41,518 nt of DNA, from contig JAIDKG010000116.1 of assembly GCA_029051525.1 (NCBI GenBank), positions 1-41,518 on the forward strand, written 5' to 3'. Below are positions 27,941 to 38,334 of the stretch, piece by piece (position 1 is the first letter of the stretch; every line of letters begins with the position of its first letter). The notes under the pieces are model-generated. The model was not told the DNA's origin. It did no database searches and worked only from the letters and a program-made list of their open reading frames with translations. This DNA is from Muribaculaceae bacterium (GTDB taxonomy: Bacteria > Bacteroidota > Bacteroidia > Bacteroidales > Muribaculaceae). A program made the translations under genes and the position numbers.

Positions 27941-29329
27941 TTACTCTGCGGCTGCCTCGGTTGCCTCTGCACCGAGTTCGGGAGCGAAGAGGGCGCGGAA
28001 TTCATCTGTGCTTACCTCCTTCTCATCGAGAGTGGCATTCTCCTTGATGGCATTGAATACCTTGAAGTCCATGCTCTGCTGAGCCAGACGCTGCACATTA
28101 TTCTTATCCTTCAGGATCTCCTGAGCATACTTCTCGACCATCTCCTTCGGAGCATTGGCCATGCCATACTGCGCGAGCTGCTGCTGCACTGTAGCCATAG
28201 CAAGGCTCATCAGGTCGGCCTGCTCTACCTTCAGCTCAAACTGCTTGGCGATAGCCTCGGCCACGAGATCCCACACGAGCTGCTGACGCATCGATGCGAA
28301 AGCCTCGTCGACATTCTCGGCGGTGATCTTCTCCTCGCGCTGCATCAGGAATTCCTTGAGCACCTGCTCGGGAAGCTCAATCTCACCTACAGCCTTGAGC
28401 ACATCATTCTTGGCATCGATCGAGAAGCGATAGAAGCTGTCGTTGTTCAGGGCGTTGGAGATCATCTCCTTGATGGCGTTGCGGTATTCCTCCTCGTTGT
28501 GCACTTTGTCTTTGCCGAAGAGATTCTCGAAGTATTCCTCGTTGAGCTCGGCGGGCTGCACCACGATGATCTCTTTGATCTCCATCTGGAAGTCGCCGTG
28601 ATGATTGGCGGCCTCCTCCTTGTCGATGTTGAGCATCGATGAGAGCTCTGTCTCGTTGCCCTCGCAGGTGGCTGCAGGATTGAACACCACTGTCTCACCT
28701 ACCTTCTTGCCGTCGAAGAGAGCCTCCTGGGCTTTATCCTTGAAGTAGGAGGGAGCCACGATGCCGTTCTCCACAACGATACCTTCAGCCTTGGGCTGAC
28801 CGTTCTCGTCGAGCTCGGTGATCACACCCTTCACGAGTGCGTTGGGCTCTACAGCCTCACCGGGCACCTGCTTGCCGAAGCGCTTGCGGAGCTGCTCGTC
28901 TTCGTTGTTGATCATCTCCTCGCTCACTGTGATGTTGTAGTAGGGCACGTGGAGATCCTTGTTGACGTGAGTGTCGATCTCGGGAGCGACACCTACTTTG
29001 AATTTGAAAGTAAACTCCTTGTTGTTGAGATCGAAGTCCTCTTCCATCTTCACGGGCACGGGGTTGCCGAGCACGTGGAGCTTCTCGTCGTTGATATATT
29101 TATATACGGCCTCGCCTACCTCCTGGTTGATTACGTCGTATTTCACGGCGTCGCCATATTTCTTGCGGAGCAGGCCCATCGGAGTCTTGCCGGGACGGAA
29201 GCCGGGCTCCGGACGGCGCTGGGAGATTTCACGAAGCTGTTTCTCTACTTTGTCGGTATAATCCTTCTCTTCGATAGTCACGGTGATCTCACCGTTCACT
29301 TTGTCGATCGGGGCGTAATTTACGTTCAT
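27941..29329 (-). CDS. tig: Trigger factor
   Basis: Start re-assigned to MNVNYAPIDKVNGEITVTIEEKDY; RRPEPGFRPGKTPMGLLRKKYG matches trigger factor. Confidence 0.85.
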   Translation of the reverse strand: MNVNYAPIDKVNGEITVTIEEKDYTDKVEKQLREISQRRPEPGFRPGKTPMGLLRKKYGDAVKYDVINQEVGEAVYKYINDEKLHVLGNPVPVKMEEDFDLNNKEFTFKFKVGVAPEIDTHVNKDLHVPYYNITVSEEMINNEDEQLRKRFGKQVPGEAVEPNALVKGVITELDENGQPKAEGIVVENGIVAPSYFKDKAQEALFDGKKVGETVVFNPAATCEGNETELSSMLNIDKEEAANHHGDFQMEIKEIIVVQPAELNEEYFENLFGKDKVHNEEEYRNAIKEMISNALNNDSFYRFSIDAKNDVLKAVGEIELPEQVLKEFLMQREEKITAENVDEAFASMRQQLVWDLVAEAIAKQFELKVEQADLMSLAMATVQQQLAQYGMANAPKEMVEKYAQEILKDKNNVQRLAQQSMDFKVFNAIKENATLDEKEVSTDEFRALFAPELGAEATEAAAE

Positions 29330-29497
29330 TGGTTTTATTATCGGTTTTTGATATTTTTCGTAAAGCGATGTGGAGTGAGCGATGCCCGCAGGCATTGCCC
29401 GGCCACGGTATAACACTCACCGCGCCCGTATGGGTCGGCTCGTTAACTTCAGCCAACAAATACCGCGCCAAATTTCCCCTCAACACCTTCCAAAATG

Positions 29498-29529
29498 CAA
29501 ATTTAATAAAAAATTCGCACGTGAGCAAA
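29498..29529 (-). promoter_or_regulatory. tig promoter TTTG-N20-TAAATTTG
   Basis: Exact Bacteroidetes consensus on the minus strand; implies ~160-nt 5' UTR. Confidence 0.65.
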
Positions 29530-29640
29530 GAGTGCAAGTCGGCCGGAGGCCGGTGCACAGTGCCGCAAGGCACTTTGACTCACTACAAATTTACATAAAA
29601 TTTGCGATATACACCCTCTTTACAGCAATATTTTCACCTT

Positions 29641-31071
29641 TCAGCTGCGGTAGAAGCGGCTGAATACCTTCACGGTGTCGTTGAGGTCGCTCACTCCGCC
29701 TGTCTCGCAGGCTGAGTGCATGGCCCAAATGGCACAACCCATGTCGACCCCGGCTATATCAAGTTGTGAGGTGAGGATATTGCCTAAGGTGCTTCCGCCG
29801 GCCACATCGGCATGATTCACGAAGTATTGGCACTTCACACCCTCTTCCTGACAGATGGCGCGGAATATGGCATCGCCGCGTGAGTCGGTCATATATTTGC
29901 AGTTGGCATTGATTTTCACCACCGGGCCGCCGCCGATCACGGGGTGATTCGTCGGGTCGTATTTCTCGGGGTAGTTGGGATGCCATGCGTGGGCGTCGTC
30001 GGCCGAGATAAGGAATGTCGGTTCGAGTGAACGATAGAAGTCGTCGGGGGCAATCTCCTTGCCTGCGCCGCGGGCCAGACCTCCTGCTATGCGCTCCATG
30101 ATATTGCGCAGCGTGGGGGCGGCGGCTCCCTGACGGGTGCCGGAGCCGGTCTCTTCATTGTCGAAGATGGCCATCACGCGGGTGGCGGCTGTGCTCTCTT
30201 CGCATGTGGCAGTAAGGGCATCGAGCGCCGCGAAGGCCATGGAGAGATCGTCGAGGCGGGGAGATACGATATATTCCTCATTGATTCCTACGGCCGGGAA
30301 TACGGAATCCACCGGATAGAGCACCGCCTCCATGGCGAGGATATCCTCGGGCTCCACGCCGGCCTCGTCGGCTATCATCGATTTCACCACACCGCCGCGC
30401 TGCATCATGGCATCGAATTTCTCGCGGGGCATGTAGCCGATCACCGGTTTCATATCTTTCTGCACCGAGAGGGGATTCCCTTCGTTGACAGCGCGGTTGA
30501 AGTGGATGGCCAGATGGGGTATCACCGCCACGGCCGATGTGAGATCCACCAGGCGCACCTCAGGATGCAACGCATCCTCGCCGCGCAGCATCAGGCGGGC
30601 GGCTATCGAGAGTGGACGGTCAAACCAGGTGTACATGATCGGACCACCATATTTCTCCACATTGAGGCTCACCACTCCCCCGTCGCCATAGATTTCGGGA
30701 GCCGGCTTGAGTTTGAAACCGGGGCTGTCGCTATGAGCGGCGATGATATGGAAGCCGGCTTCGGCCGCGGGGGCCGTGCCGCAGATGAAGGCAAAGATGG
30801 CGGTATCGTTGCGTTTCACGTAGTAGCGTCCGCCGGGCTGCAGTGTCCAGGCCTCGGCAAGGTTGAGCTCTGTGAAGTCGTGATGCAACAGAATCTCCTC
30901 TATTTCAGCCACGGCGAAGAAATTGCACACGCTCGTGTTGAGCAGTGCGGCTATGCGGTCGGCGGGTGTCATAGGTGTCTCCATGGCGCAGTCGAGTGCC
31001 ATATCTTCCTGAATGCGCTGCAGCAGGCTATCGGTGAGTCCTTCGGTGCAATCGGTGTTATTGTTGTGCAT
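29641..31071 (-). CDS. M18 family aminopeptidase
   Basis: FHIIAAHSDSPGFKLKP, FDNEETGSGTRQGA, ISADDAHAWHPNYPEKYDP, CETGG motifs. Confidence 0.95.
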   Translation of the reverse strand: MHNNNTDCTEGLTDSLLQRIQEDMALDCAMETPMTPADRIAALLNTSVCNFFAVAEIEEILLHHDFTELNLAEAWTLQPGGRYYVKRNDTAIFAFICGTAPAAEAGFHIIAAHSDSPGFKLKPAPEIYGDGGVVSLNVEKYGGPIMYTWFDRPLSIAARLMLRGEDALHPEVRLVDLTSAVAVIPHLAIHFNRAVNEGNPLSVQKDMKPVIGYMPREKFDAMMQRGGVVKSMIADEAGVEPEDILAMEAVLYPVDSVFPAVGINEEYIVSPRLDDLSMAFAALDALTATCEESTAATRVMAIFDNEETGSGTRQGAAAPTLRNIMERIAGGLARGAGKEIAPDDFYRSLEPTFLISADDAHAWHPNYPEKYDPTNHPVIGGGPVVKINANCKYMTDSRGDAIFRAICQEEGVKCQYFVNHADVAGGSTLGNILTSQLDIAGVDMGCAIWAMHSACETGGVSDLNDTVKVFSRFYRS

Positions 31072-31111
31072 ATTTTTCTGGTATTTTCTGATTTAAAGCG
31101 TGAAGAAAATA

Positions 31112-31861
31112 TTATTTGAGAGTATTGTAATAGATATGGTTCAGCGCGCGAAGCACATTGCAGAGCGTCTGACTCCAATAGGCGGCAAATTCCTCGTGGG
31201 CATGCCGGTAGGCACCTTCGAGCTGCTCGCCATCGGTATCTTTTACAATCGAGATAAAGTTGTAGAGGGGCTGGAATATATCGGCCAGGCATTCGGATAC
31301 GGAGGCTGCTATCGGGGTATCGCTGTATTTCATATCCTCTTCGAAGGTTTCGAGAAATACGTCGTCAGGACCGAGAAGCTGCCCCATGTGGCGGCGCACA
31401 CTGTTGTAGTAATCCTCATCTATATATGAGCCGTAGTAGCCATCGTCGGGGTCATCGTCATCCTCTTCGAGCGATACGGTGCCATATTCATCCCATTCAT
31501 CTTCGTCGTGCGGATGATGGTGATGCCCGTGGCCGCACTCGCAGCCATCGCCGCAACCGCACTCATGCTCATCATCATCATCGTCATCGTCGTGGTGGTG
31601 ATGGCAATGGCAGTCGTCGCCGCAACCGCAGTCATGGTCATGGCTGCCCGGCTTACGCAGGTCGCGCCCCGGCACGATATCGTTAAACTCCATATAAATC
31701 CTCGGGAGCAGATGCAGCATATGTGCCACAAATTCGTCAGGCTCGGCCTCGGCGGCATTCTCTATGGTCACACAGTATTCGGCGGCCAGTGCCGTCACGC
31801 CGAGCAGACGCGTGCGCATCTCCCGGTTGCTATCGGTAGGATTATTCTTCATATAGTGCAT
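31112..31861 (-). CDS. DUF5063-like protein with His/Cys/Asp-rich insertion (start may be Met4 at 31852)
   Basis: N- and C-terminal parts resemble the Bacteroidales DUF5063 protein found beside nadD; metal-binding-like low-complexity middle. Confidence 0.65.
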   Translation of the reverse strand: MHYMKNNPTDSNREMRTRLLGVTALAAEYCVTIENAAEAEPDEFVAHMLHLLPRIYMEFNDIVPGRDLRKPGSHDHDCGCGDDCHCHHHHDDDDDDDEHECGCGDGCECGHGHHHHPHDEDEWDEYGTVSLEEDDDDPDDGYYGSYIDEDYYNSVRRHMGQLLGPDDVFLETFEEDMKYSDTPIAASVSECLADIFQPLYNFISIVKDTDGEQLEGAYRHAHEEFAAYWSQTLCNVLRALNHIYYNTLK

Positions 31862-32447
31862 TCTCTTTTATGTAATCGGCCACACGTGCCGGGAGCCCCT
31901 CGGGGTGCCGGCCTTGGGCCAATGCCTGTCGTATGGCAGTGCTGCTCTCCCCTTTCAGAGCCACATCCCTGAGTATAACACATCCGGCGGGGAGATTGCT
32001 CGCAGAGCTGGCATCTTCGCCGGGGCGGGGATATACTATGAGGCCGTAGTCGCGCAGTATCTCTTCGGGGGAACGCCAGCGGTGAAACGATTCGAGATTG
32101 TCGCCACCCACTATGAGGCGGAAGCGGCAGTCGGGGTAATCACGCTTCAGGGCGCGGAGGGTGGCCACGGTGTAGGATGGCCGGGGGAGTCGGCTTTCGT
32201 AGTCGCTCACCCGGATGCGGGCCTGCATCTCGGCCGGGAGCGATTCCACAGCTATGCGGGTCATGGCCAGACGATCTGCCTCGGCCGATATGCGGCGCCC
32301 CTGCTTAAGGGGGTTCTGCGGACTCACCATCAGCCACACCTCATCAGCCACACCCTGGCGCAGCGCGGCGCATGCCACAGCCATATGCCCCTCATGCGGC
32401 GGATCGAAGGTACCTCCGAATATCCCTATCGTGCGGTCTGACTCCAT
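31842..32447 (-). CDS. nadD: Nicotinate-nucleotide adenylyltransferase
   Basis: IGIFGGTFDPPHEGHMAVA, SSTAIRQ. Confidence 0.95.
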   Translation of the reverse strand: MESDRTIGIFGGTFDPPHEGHMAVACAALRQGVADEVWLMVSPQNPLKQGRRISAEADRLAMTRIAVESLPAEMQARIRVSDYESRLPRPSYTVATLRALKRDYPDCRFRLIVGGDNLESFHRWRSPEEILRDYGLIVYPRPGEDASSASNLPAGCVILRDVALKGESSTAIRQALAQGRHPEGLPARVADYIKENALYEE

Positions 32448-32509
32448 ATCTTTATAATAGTCAAGTAGCCACTAAGAATAAATAATTATCAGCCACTTAT
32501 AATCTGCTC

Positions 32510-33172
32510 TTACGCTTCAGAAGCGCACTCCTCCTCTTTGGCACCGCTCTCTATAAATCGTACTATCAATTCGGCCACTTCGGCCGATGCGCGCTCCAGG
32601 TCGTCGTTGACCACGCGGCAGTCGTAGCGGTCGGCGAAGCTGAGTTCATATTCCGCCTTGGCCAGACGCTTGAGGATGCGGTCTTCGGCATCGGTGCCTC
32701 GGCCACGCAGGCGCTCTTCGAGGGCCTCGAGGCTGGGAGGAAGTATGAAGATGGCGAGGGCGTCGGAGCCGTAACATCGCTTCACATTGAGCCCCCCTTT
32801 CACATCGATATCCATAATCAGATTATGGCCGCCGGTGGTGACGCGCTCCACTTCCGAACGCAGAGTGCCATAGCATGTGCCGGGATATACCTCTTCCCAC
32901 TCCACGAAGTCGCCGCGCTCGGCGCGCTCTTTGAATTCCTCGTTGGTGATGAAGTAATATTCGCGGCCGTTCTGCTCCTCGCCGCGCGGGGCGCGGCTGG
33001 TGGCCGAGATCGAAAAACCGAGTCGCAGACGCGGATCCCCGATGATGCGGGATATGATGGTGGATTTGCCGGTGCCCGAGGGGGCGGAGAGTATGATGAT
33101 CTTTCCCTTCATGTCAGTAAGGCCGGGAGAGGGGATTGATTGTGGATTGATGGTTTGTGTGGCGGTGTGCAT
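32510..33172 (-). CDS. gmk: Guanylate kinase (likely start MKGKIIILSAPSGTGKST)
   Basis: APSGTGKST P-loop, SRAPRGEEQNGREYYF, GTCYGT. Confidence 0.95.
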   Translation of the reverse strand: MHTATQTINPQSIPSPGLTDMKGKIIILSAPSGTGKSTIISRIIGDPRLRLGFSISATSRAPRGEEQNGREYYFITNEEFKERAERGDFVEWEEVYPGTCYGTLRSEVERVTTGGHNLIMDIDVKGGLNVKRCYGSDALAIFILPPSLEALEERLRGRGTDAEDRILKRLAKAEYELSFADRYDCRVVNDDLERASAEVAELIVRFIESGAKEEECASEA

Positions 33173-33189
33173 AAAGTTGTGGGGGGTTA

Positions 33190-34080
33190 TCAGAGCACAT
33201 TGAGCACCTGCTCTTTGATCTGCTCGAGTTCATCTTTCATTTTCACCACGATTTTCTGCATCTCGGCACTGTTGCTCTTGGAGCCGAGGGTGTTGATTTC
33301 ACGCCCTATCTCCTGGGCGATGAATCCGAGTTTCTTACCCTGGCCGGCTTCGGGGCGACCATCGGCCACACTGCCGAGAGTGTCGAGGAAGTAGTCAAGA
33401 TGCGACCGCAGACGCAGTTTCTCTTCGCTCACATCGAGCTTCTCGATGTAGAAGATGAGCTCCTGTTCGAGTCGGCCTTTGTCGTAGTCTATACCGCGCA
33501 GCGATGAGAGCTGCTCTTCCAGGCGCTGGCGGATTTTCTCCACCCTGCTCTTCTCGAAGGGTTCCACCTCGGCGAGCAATCCTCCGATATTGGCAATCTT
33601 CTCGCAGAAGAAGGCATGGAGCTTGGCTCCCTCGGTGATGCGGAATTCCGTGAGCGCCTCGGCGGCTGCCGCAGTGGCATCGAGGAATGCCTTACGGTCG
33701 GCGGGGAGGATCTCCTCCACCTTGGTCTGCAGGGTGTCGGGGAGTCGGAGCAGGGTGCTGTACCAGTCGGCGGGAGTGTCGATTCCCAGTCGGGCGGCCA
33801 TCTCCTCCACCTGCGCGCGATATGCCTCGATGACCGGAATATTAAGAGCCGTCGATGATGTAGGCGATGTGTGCTCTACAGCCACATTCATCTCCACCTT
33901 GCCGCGCTCCAGCACAGGAGCTATCAGCGAGCGCGCCTCGATCTCAAGTTCTCTGAAACATGAAGGCACTCGCATGAAGAGGTCGAGCTGTTTGGAATTC
34001 AGCGACTTTATCTCTACCGTAACTTTCCGGTCGGGCGAAGAGGCCGAGCCTCTTCCGAACCCTGTCATTGACAATATCAT
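33190..34080 (-). CDS. YicC family protein
   Basis: MILSMTGFGRG start; KKLGFIAQEIGREINTLGSKSN C-terminal signature. Confidence 0.95.
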   Translation of the reverse strand: MILSMTGFGRGSASSPDRKVTVEIKSLNSKQLDLFMRVPSCFRELEIEARSLIAPVLERGKVEMNVAVEHTSPTSSTALNIPVIEAYRAQVEEMAARLGIDTPADWYSTLLRLPDTLQTKVEEILPADRKAFLDATAAAAEALTEFRITEGAKLHAFFCEKIANIGGLLAEVEPFEKSRVEKIRQRLEEQLSSLRGIDYDKGRLEQELIFYIEKLDVSEEKLRLRSHLDYFLDTLGSVADGRPEAGQGKKLGFIAQEIGREINTLGSKSNSAEMQKIVVKMKDELEQIKEQVLNVL

Positions 34081-34431
34081 GGTGTATCTCTAACTATATC
34101 GATATGTAGCTGCTAAGAATAAATGCACATATAAGAATTTATAAAAACATTTCATCATTAATTCTTAGCAGCTACTTATATTTGGGTTAACTCGAAGATT
34201 CTCTCCTCCCCCGCGCTCGCTCTCGCACGCCTCTATGAGTCAGGGGCGAGCGTCATGGCATCGCCACCACCTTCATCCGTGCCGCCATCACTGATGCGGG
34301 GGGGGGGATACAATCTCTCCGGCTTAAGCCGCCACACGGGCACCGTGGAGATTCATTTCACAAAATTACTAAAAAATCCACCAACTCGCAATTTTAGGGA
34401 TTTTTATTGCACGCTTTTCCGTAATTTTTAT

Positions 34432-34439
34432 TACATTTG
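34432..34439 (+). promoter_or_regulatory. -7 box TACATTTG of the phosphohexomutase promoter
   Basis: TAnnTTTG consensus ~95 nt upstream of the CDS. Confidence 0.5.
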
Positions 34440-34533
34440 TGTTTTCTGAGTGTCTCGGTCACCTTTCCGCGCCGCCGACAGCGCACCGAGACCCGACCTG
34501 AAATCTAAAATTTAACCCCTTATATTCAATTCA

Positions 34534-36285
34534 ATGGATAACGAAACTTTATTGAAGACATGCATCGAGCGCGCCGAAAAATGGCTCACTCCCCAATACG
34601 ATGAAGAAACACGCAATGCCGTGAAGGCACTCCTCGACAATCCCGACCATACCGAACTCATCGATTCATTCTATAAGGATCTGGAATTCGGCACAGGTGG
34701 TCTGCGCGGCATCATGGGTGCCGGCACCAACCGCATGAACATCTACACCGTGGGTGCGGCCACCCAGGGTCTGGCCAATTATCTGAAGGTCTGCTTCAAG
34801 GATCTCCCGCAGATCTCAGTGGTCGTAGGCCATGACGTGCGCAATAATTCCCGCAAATTTGCCGAAATGGTGGCCGCTATCTTCTCGGCCAATGGCATAA
34901 AGGTATATCTCTTCGACGACTGCCGCCCCACTCCGGAGGTATCGTATGCCATCCGCCGTCTCGGCTGCCAGAGCGGTGTGAATATCACAGCTTCCCACAA
35001 CCCGAAGGAATACAACGGCTATAAGGCTTACTGGAGCGACGGCGCCCAGATGATTGCCCCCCACGATGTGGAGACAATCGCCTATGTCAATGCAATCACT
35101 TCGGTAGATCAGATCAAATTCGAGGCCGACCCGAGCCTCATCCAGATTATCGGCAAGGATGTCGACGAACCCTATCTTGAGGAGATCCTCGGCCTCTCAC
35201 TCTCACCCGAGGCCGACAAGCGCCACGCCGATATGAAGATTGTCTACACCCCGATCCACGGCGTAGGCTCAATGCTTATCTACGATTCGCTTGCGAAGTG
35301 GGGTTTCAAGAATGTAATCCATGTGCCTGAGCAGGATGTGAAGGATGGCAACTTCCCCACCGTCGTTTCACCCAATCCTGAGAATGCCGAGGCTATGTCG
35401 ATGGCCATCGCAAAAGCCAAGGAGACCGGAGCAAGCCTCGTGCTCGCATCCGACCCCGACTCCGACCGCATCGGCGTGGTGGTGCGCGACAAGAATGGCA
35501 ACTATCAGCTCGTCAACGGCAATCAGATCGTGATGATCTTCCTCTATTACCTCATCACCCGCAATGTGGAGCTTGGCAAAATCCAGGGCAACGAATACTG
35601 CGTGAAGACAATCGTCACCACCGAGACTATCAAACGCATCGCCGAAGCCAACAATGTGACCTGCTATGACTGCTTCACCGGATTCAAATGGATTGCCGAC
35701 GTGATGCGCAATCTGGAGACTACCGGTCGATACCTGGGTGGCGGCGAGGAGAGCTACGGCTTCCTGGCCGAGACTTTCGTGCGCGATAAGGATGCCGTAT
35801 CGGCTGTGTCGATGATGGCTGAAATCGCTGCATGGGCCGCCGATAAGGGTATGGACCTCTACGAACTTCTCATCGAAATCTACGCAAAGTATGGTTTCTC
35901 GCGCGAGCGCGGCGTGAGCGTGGTGCGTCCGGGCAAGACCGGTGCCGACGAGATTGTGGCCATGATGAAGAACTTCCGCGAGAATCCCCCGAAGCAGATT
36001 GCCGGCTCTCCCGTAGTGACTGTCAAGGATTATGCCGACCTCAACTGCACCGACCTGCGCACAGGCGCCGTGGAGAAGATGAACTTCCCCACCACTTCCA
36101 ATGTGCTCCAGTTCTTCACCGAGGCGGGCGACAAGATCTCTATCCGTCCTTCGGGCACAGAGCCTAAGATCAAGTTCTATATCGAGGTGCGCGAGAATAT
36201 GCCCTCCAAGGAGGCATATGAGGCAACCGTAGAGGCTGCCGACCGCCACATCGATCAGGTGCTCGTGGATCTCGGCGTGAAGTAA
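34534..36285 (+). CDS. Phosphoglucomutase/phosphomannomutase
   Basis: FGTGGLRGIMGAGTNRMN, TASHNPKEYNGYKAYW, DPDSDRIG, RPSGTEPKIKFY. Confidence 0.96.
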   Translation: MDNETLLKTCIERAEKWLTPQYDEETRNAVKALLDNPDHTELIDSFYKDLEFGTGGLRGIMGAGTNRMNIYTVGAATQGLANYLKVCFKDLPQISVVVGHDVRNNSRKFAEMVAAIFSANGIKVYLFDDCRPTPEVSYAIRRLGCQSGVNITASHNPKEYNGYKAYWSDGAQMIAPHDVETIAYVNAITSVDQIKFEADPSLIQIIGKDVDEPYLEEILGLSLSPEADKRHADMKIVYTPIHGVGSMLIYDSLAKWGFKNVIHVPEQDVKDGNFPTVVSPNPENAEAMSMAIAKAKETGASLVLASDPDSDRIGVVVRDKNGNYQLVNGNQIVMIFLYYLITRNVELGKIQGNEYCVKTIVTTETIKRIAEANNVTCYDCFTGFKWIADVMRNLETTGRYLGGGEESYGFLAETFVRDKDAVSAVSMMAEIAAWAADKGMDLYELLIEIYAKYGFSRERGVSVVRPGKTGADEIVAMMKNFRENPPKQIAGSPVVTVKDYADLNCTDLRTGAVEKMNFPTTSNVLQFFTEAGDKISIRPSGTEPKIKFYIEVRENMPSKEAYEATVEAADRHIDQVLVDLGVK

Positions 36286-36309
36286 CCCCCTCTCCCCTTC
36301 TTAATTTAT

Positions 36310-36364
36310 AATGCCCATGCAGCAGGCGGACCTCCGACTCTGACTGCATGGGCATTCTTTTTTT
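36310..36364 (+). terminator. Rho-independent terminator
   Basis: AATGCCCATGCAG/CTGCATGGGCATT 13-bp stem followed by T7. Confidence 0.9.
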
Positions 36365-36389
36365 CAGCTTTGGTGCCTGACGCTGTAGG

Positions 36390-36959
36390 TCAGCGGTGCT
36401 TCTTGACCGAGAAACCGAATGTGCCGAGGAGTTCGCCAAGACTGTAATAGCCGCCATGCACATAGGCCATCAATCCGGCATCCTTGAGCGAGAAGGCCCC
36501 GGTGGAGGGATCTATATAGCGATCATCGGCCCGCAGACAGAGCACATCGGCCATTATCATATCGTGACTGCCGAGATGAAGCACCTCCTTCACCCTGCAT
36601 TCGATGGCCAGCGGCGACTCGGCTATCGCAGGCGATTTCACCATCTCGCCGGGTTCGGGGGTCAGGCCGGTCTCTTTCCATTTGTCATAATCCTTGCCGG
36701 AGCGCACTCCGGCCCAATCGGTGGCACGAGCCATCGCCTCGGTGGTGAGATTGACGGTAAACTCCATATTGGCCATTATCAACGGATATGAGTGGCGCTC
36801 GGGGCGCACACTGATGTAGAGCATGGCCGGATTGGTGCAGATGGTGCCAGTCCAGGCCACGGTGAGCATATTCCAGTCGGCCGGCGTGCTGCCGCACGTC
36901 ACCAGTACTGCCGGCGCGGGATATACCATCGTGCCGGGTTTCCACGTTACTTTTCCCAT
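36390..36959 (-). CDS. Flavin reductase family protein
   Basis: NMLTVAWTGTICTNPAMLYISVRPERHSYPLI is typical flavin reductase-like. Confidence 0.9.
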   Translation of the reverse strand: MGKVTWKPGTMVYPAPAVLVTCGSTPADWNMLTVAWTGTICTNPAMLYISVRPERHSYPLIMANMEFTVNLTTEAMARATDWAGVRSGKDYDKWKETGLTPEPGEMVKSPAIAESPLAIECRVKEVLHLGSHDMIMADVLCLRADDRYIDPSTGAFSLKDAGLMAYVHGGYYSLGELLGTFGFSVKKHR

Positions 36960-36978
36960 ATATCTAATTATCTGATTA

Positions 36979-38211
36979 TTAATTCTCGTTGAGTTTGCGG
37001 CGGTTGAAGAATCCGCGTGTGAATAGGAGGAAGAGCAGCGCCCCGCCCCCCTGCATGAAGGCCACTATGTGGAAGGCTGTCACAAAACCGAAGCTCTCGG
37101 CTATCACTCCACCCAGCAATATCCCCAGTCCCATGCCGAAATCCCAGGAGATGAGGATTGATGAATTGGCCGTGCCTCGCTGATCATGACGCGCCACTTT
37201 CACAAACATTGTCAGGAATGCGGGATACATCTGCCCGTTGCCCAGTCCGATCAGCAATGCCGCCAGATAATAGCTCCAGGGAGTTATCACAAAAGCAAAA
37301 AGCGAATATCCCACAAGCGACAACAGCACACCCACAGCCGCATTGCGCGTCATCTTTCCGGCCCGCAGACTCTTCACGCCAAACATTCGGGAAATCATCA
37401 ATCCGGCTGAAAGCAGCATGAAGAAAAATCCGGTGCCGTCGGTGATATCAAGTTCCTCCTGCCCATAGATAGCCACATAATTGCTCATCACCCCCCAGCA
37501 AAGACCGAAGAAGATGATATTGACCGCCAGCAACCAGCCGCGCGTCAGAAAGAAATGGTCAAGACTCATCACCGGCCGACCGGGAGTCTTCTTGATTTTG
37601 GGCAACTTAACCGTGGTGGAACATATGAAACCCGCCAGCGCCAGAATCAGCGAAAGCCAGAAAAGTAGCATGAAATTGGAGGTGGCATGATAGATATAGA
37701 TACCGGCACTCGGAGCCACAGCCATAGCAAGATTATTGCTCAGCCCATAATAGCCTATCCCCTCGTTGCGCCGCGACGAGGGGAGCACATCGAGAGCCAC
37801 CGTACTGTTGGCCACCGTCGCGGCACCGAACGGAATCCCGTGCAACGTGCGCACAATCGCAAACATCAGCAGTGTCCCGGCCCCGATATATCCCGTAAAG
37901 ATTATAAAGAAAAGAAAGAAACAGGCCACAAGCACCCTCTTGCGATTGAACGTATCCACCACAAATCCGCTGAACGGGCGCACCAGAAGCGTAGCCACCA
38001 CATAGCCCGACAGCACCAGCCCGAGCATATCCTTATCGGCGGCAAACTGCTCATCGAGATAGATCGGCAGCAGCGGCGTAAGAAGATAGAAAGCGAAGAA
38101 TAGAAGAAAATTGCACAGCATCACCTTCACATATCCGGCATTCCAAAGCCGCTCCTTCCCATTTTTTTCATCCGGGAGTCCGCTCTCCCGCGCAATATTA
38201 CAGGACGACAT
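36979..38211 (-). CDS. MFS transporter
   Basis: 12-TM-like ORF; RPFSGFVVDTFNRKRVL motif. Confidence 0.9.
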   Translation of the reverse strand: MSSCNIARESGLPDEKNGKERLWNAGYVKVMLCNFLLFFAFYLLTPLLPIYLDEQFAADKDMLGLVLSGYVVATLLVRPFSGFVVDTFNRKRVLVACFFLFFIIFTGYIGAGTLLMFAIVRTLHGIPFGAATVANSTVALDVLPSSRRNEGIGYYGLSNNLAMAVAPSAGIYIYHATSNFMLLFWLSLILALAGFICSTTVKLPKIKKTPGRPVMSLDHFFLTRGWLLAVNIIFFGLCWGVMSNYVAIYGQEELDITDGTGFFFMLLSAGLMISRMFGVKSLRAGKMTRNAAVGVLLSLVGYSLFAFVITPWSYYLAALLIGLGNGQMYPAFLTMFVKVARHDQRGTANSSILISWDFGMGLGILLGGVIAESFGFVTAFHIVAFMQGGGALLFLLFTRGFFNRRKLNEN

Positions 38212-38334
38212 TTTTCCTTACAGTTTAGATACAATCTCCCCAATTAGCCACAGCATCCCTAAAAAACAACGCCCAATCCCCGCATTTAGCACATCCCACC
38301 CGACCTCAAACCAATCATTGACAAAAAAATTTAC

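Noticed and set aside
29330-29416. N-terminal extension of trigger factor (MLYRGRAMPAGIAH...)
   Set aside because: The conserved trigger factor start MNVNYAPIDKVNGEITVTIEE begins at 29329
31420-31972. Overlapping ORFs opposite the His/Asp-rich region
   Set aside because: Low-complexity mirror frames of the CAT/ATC-rich insertion
35368-36249. 293-aa minus-strand ORF within the phosphohexomutase gene
   Set aside because: Antisense shadow; the plus-strand gene has full family motifs
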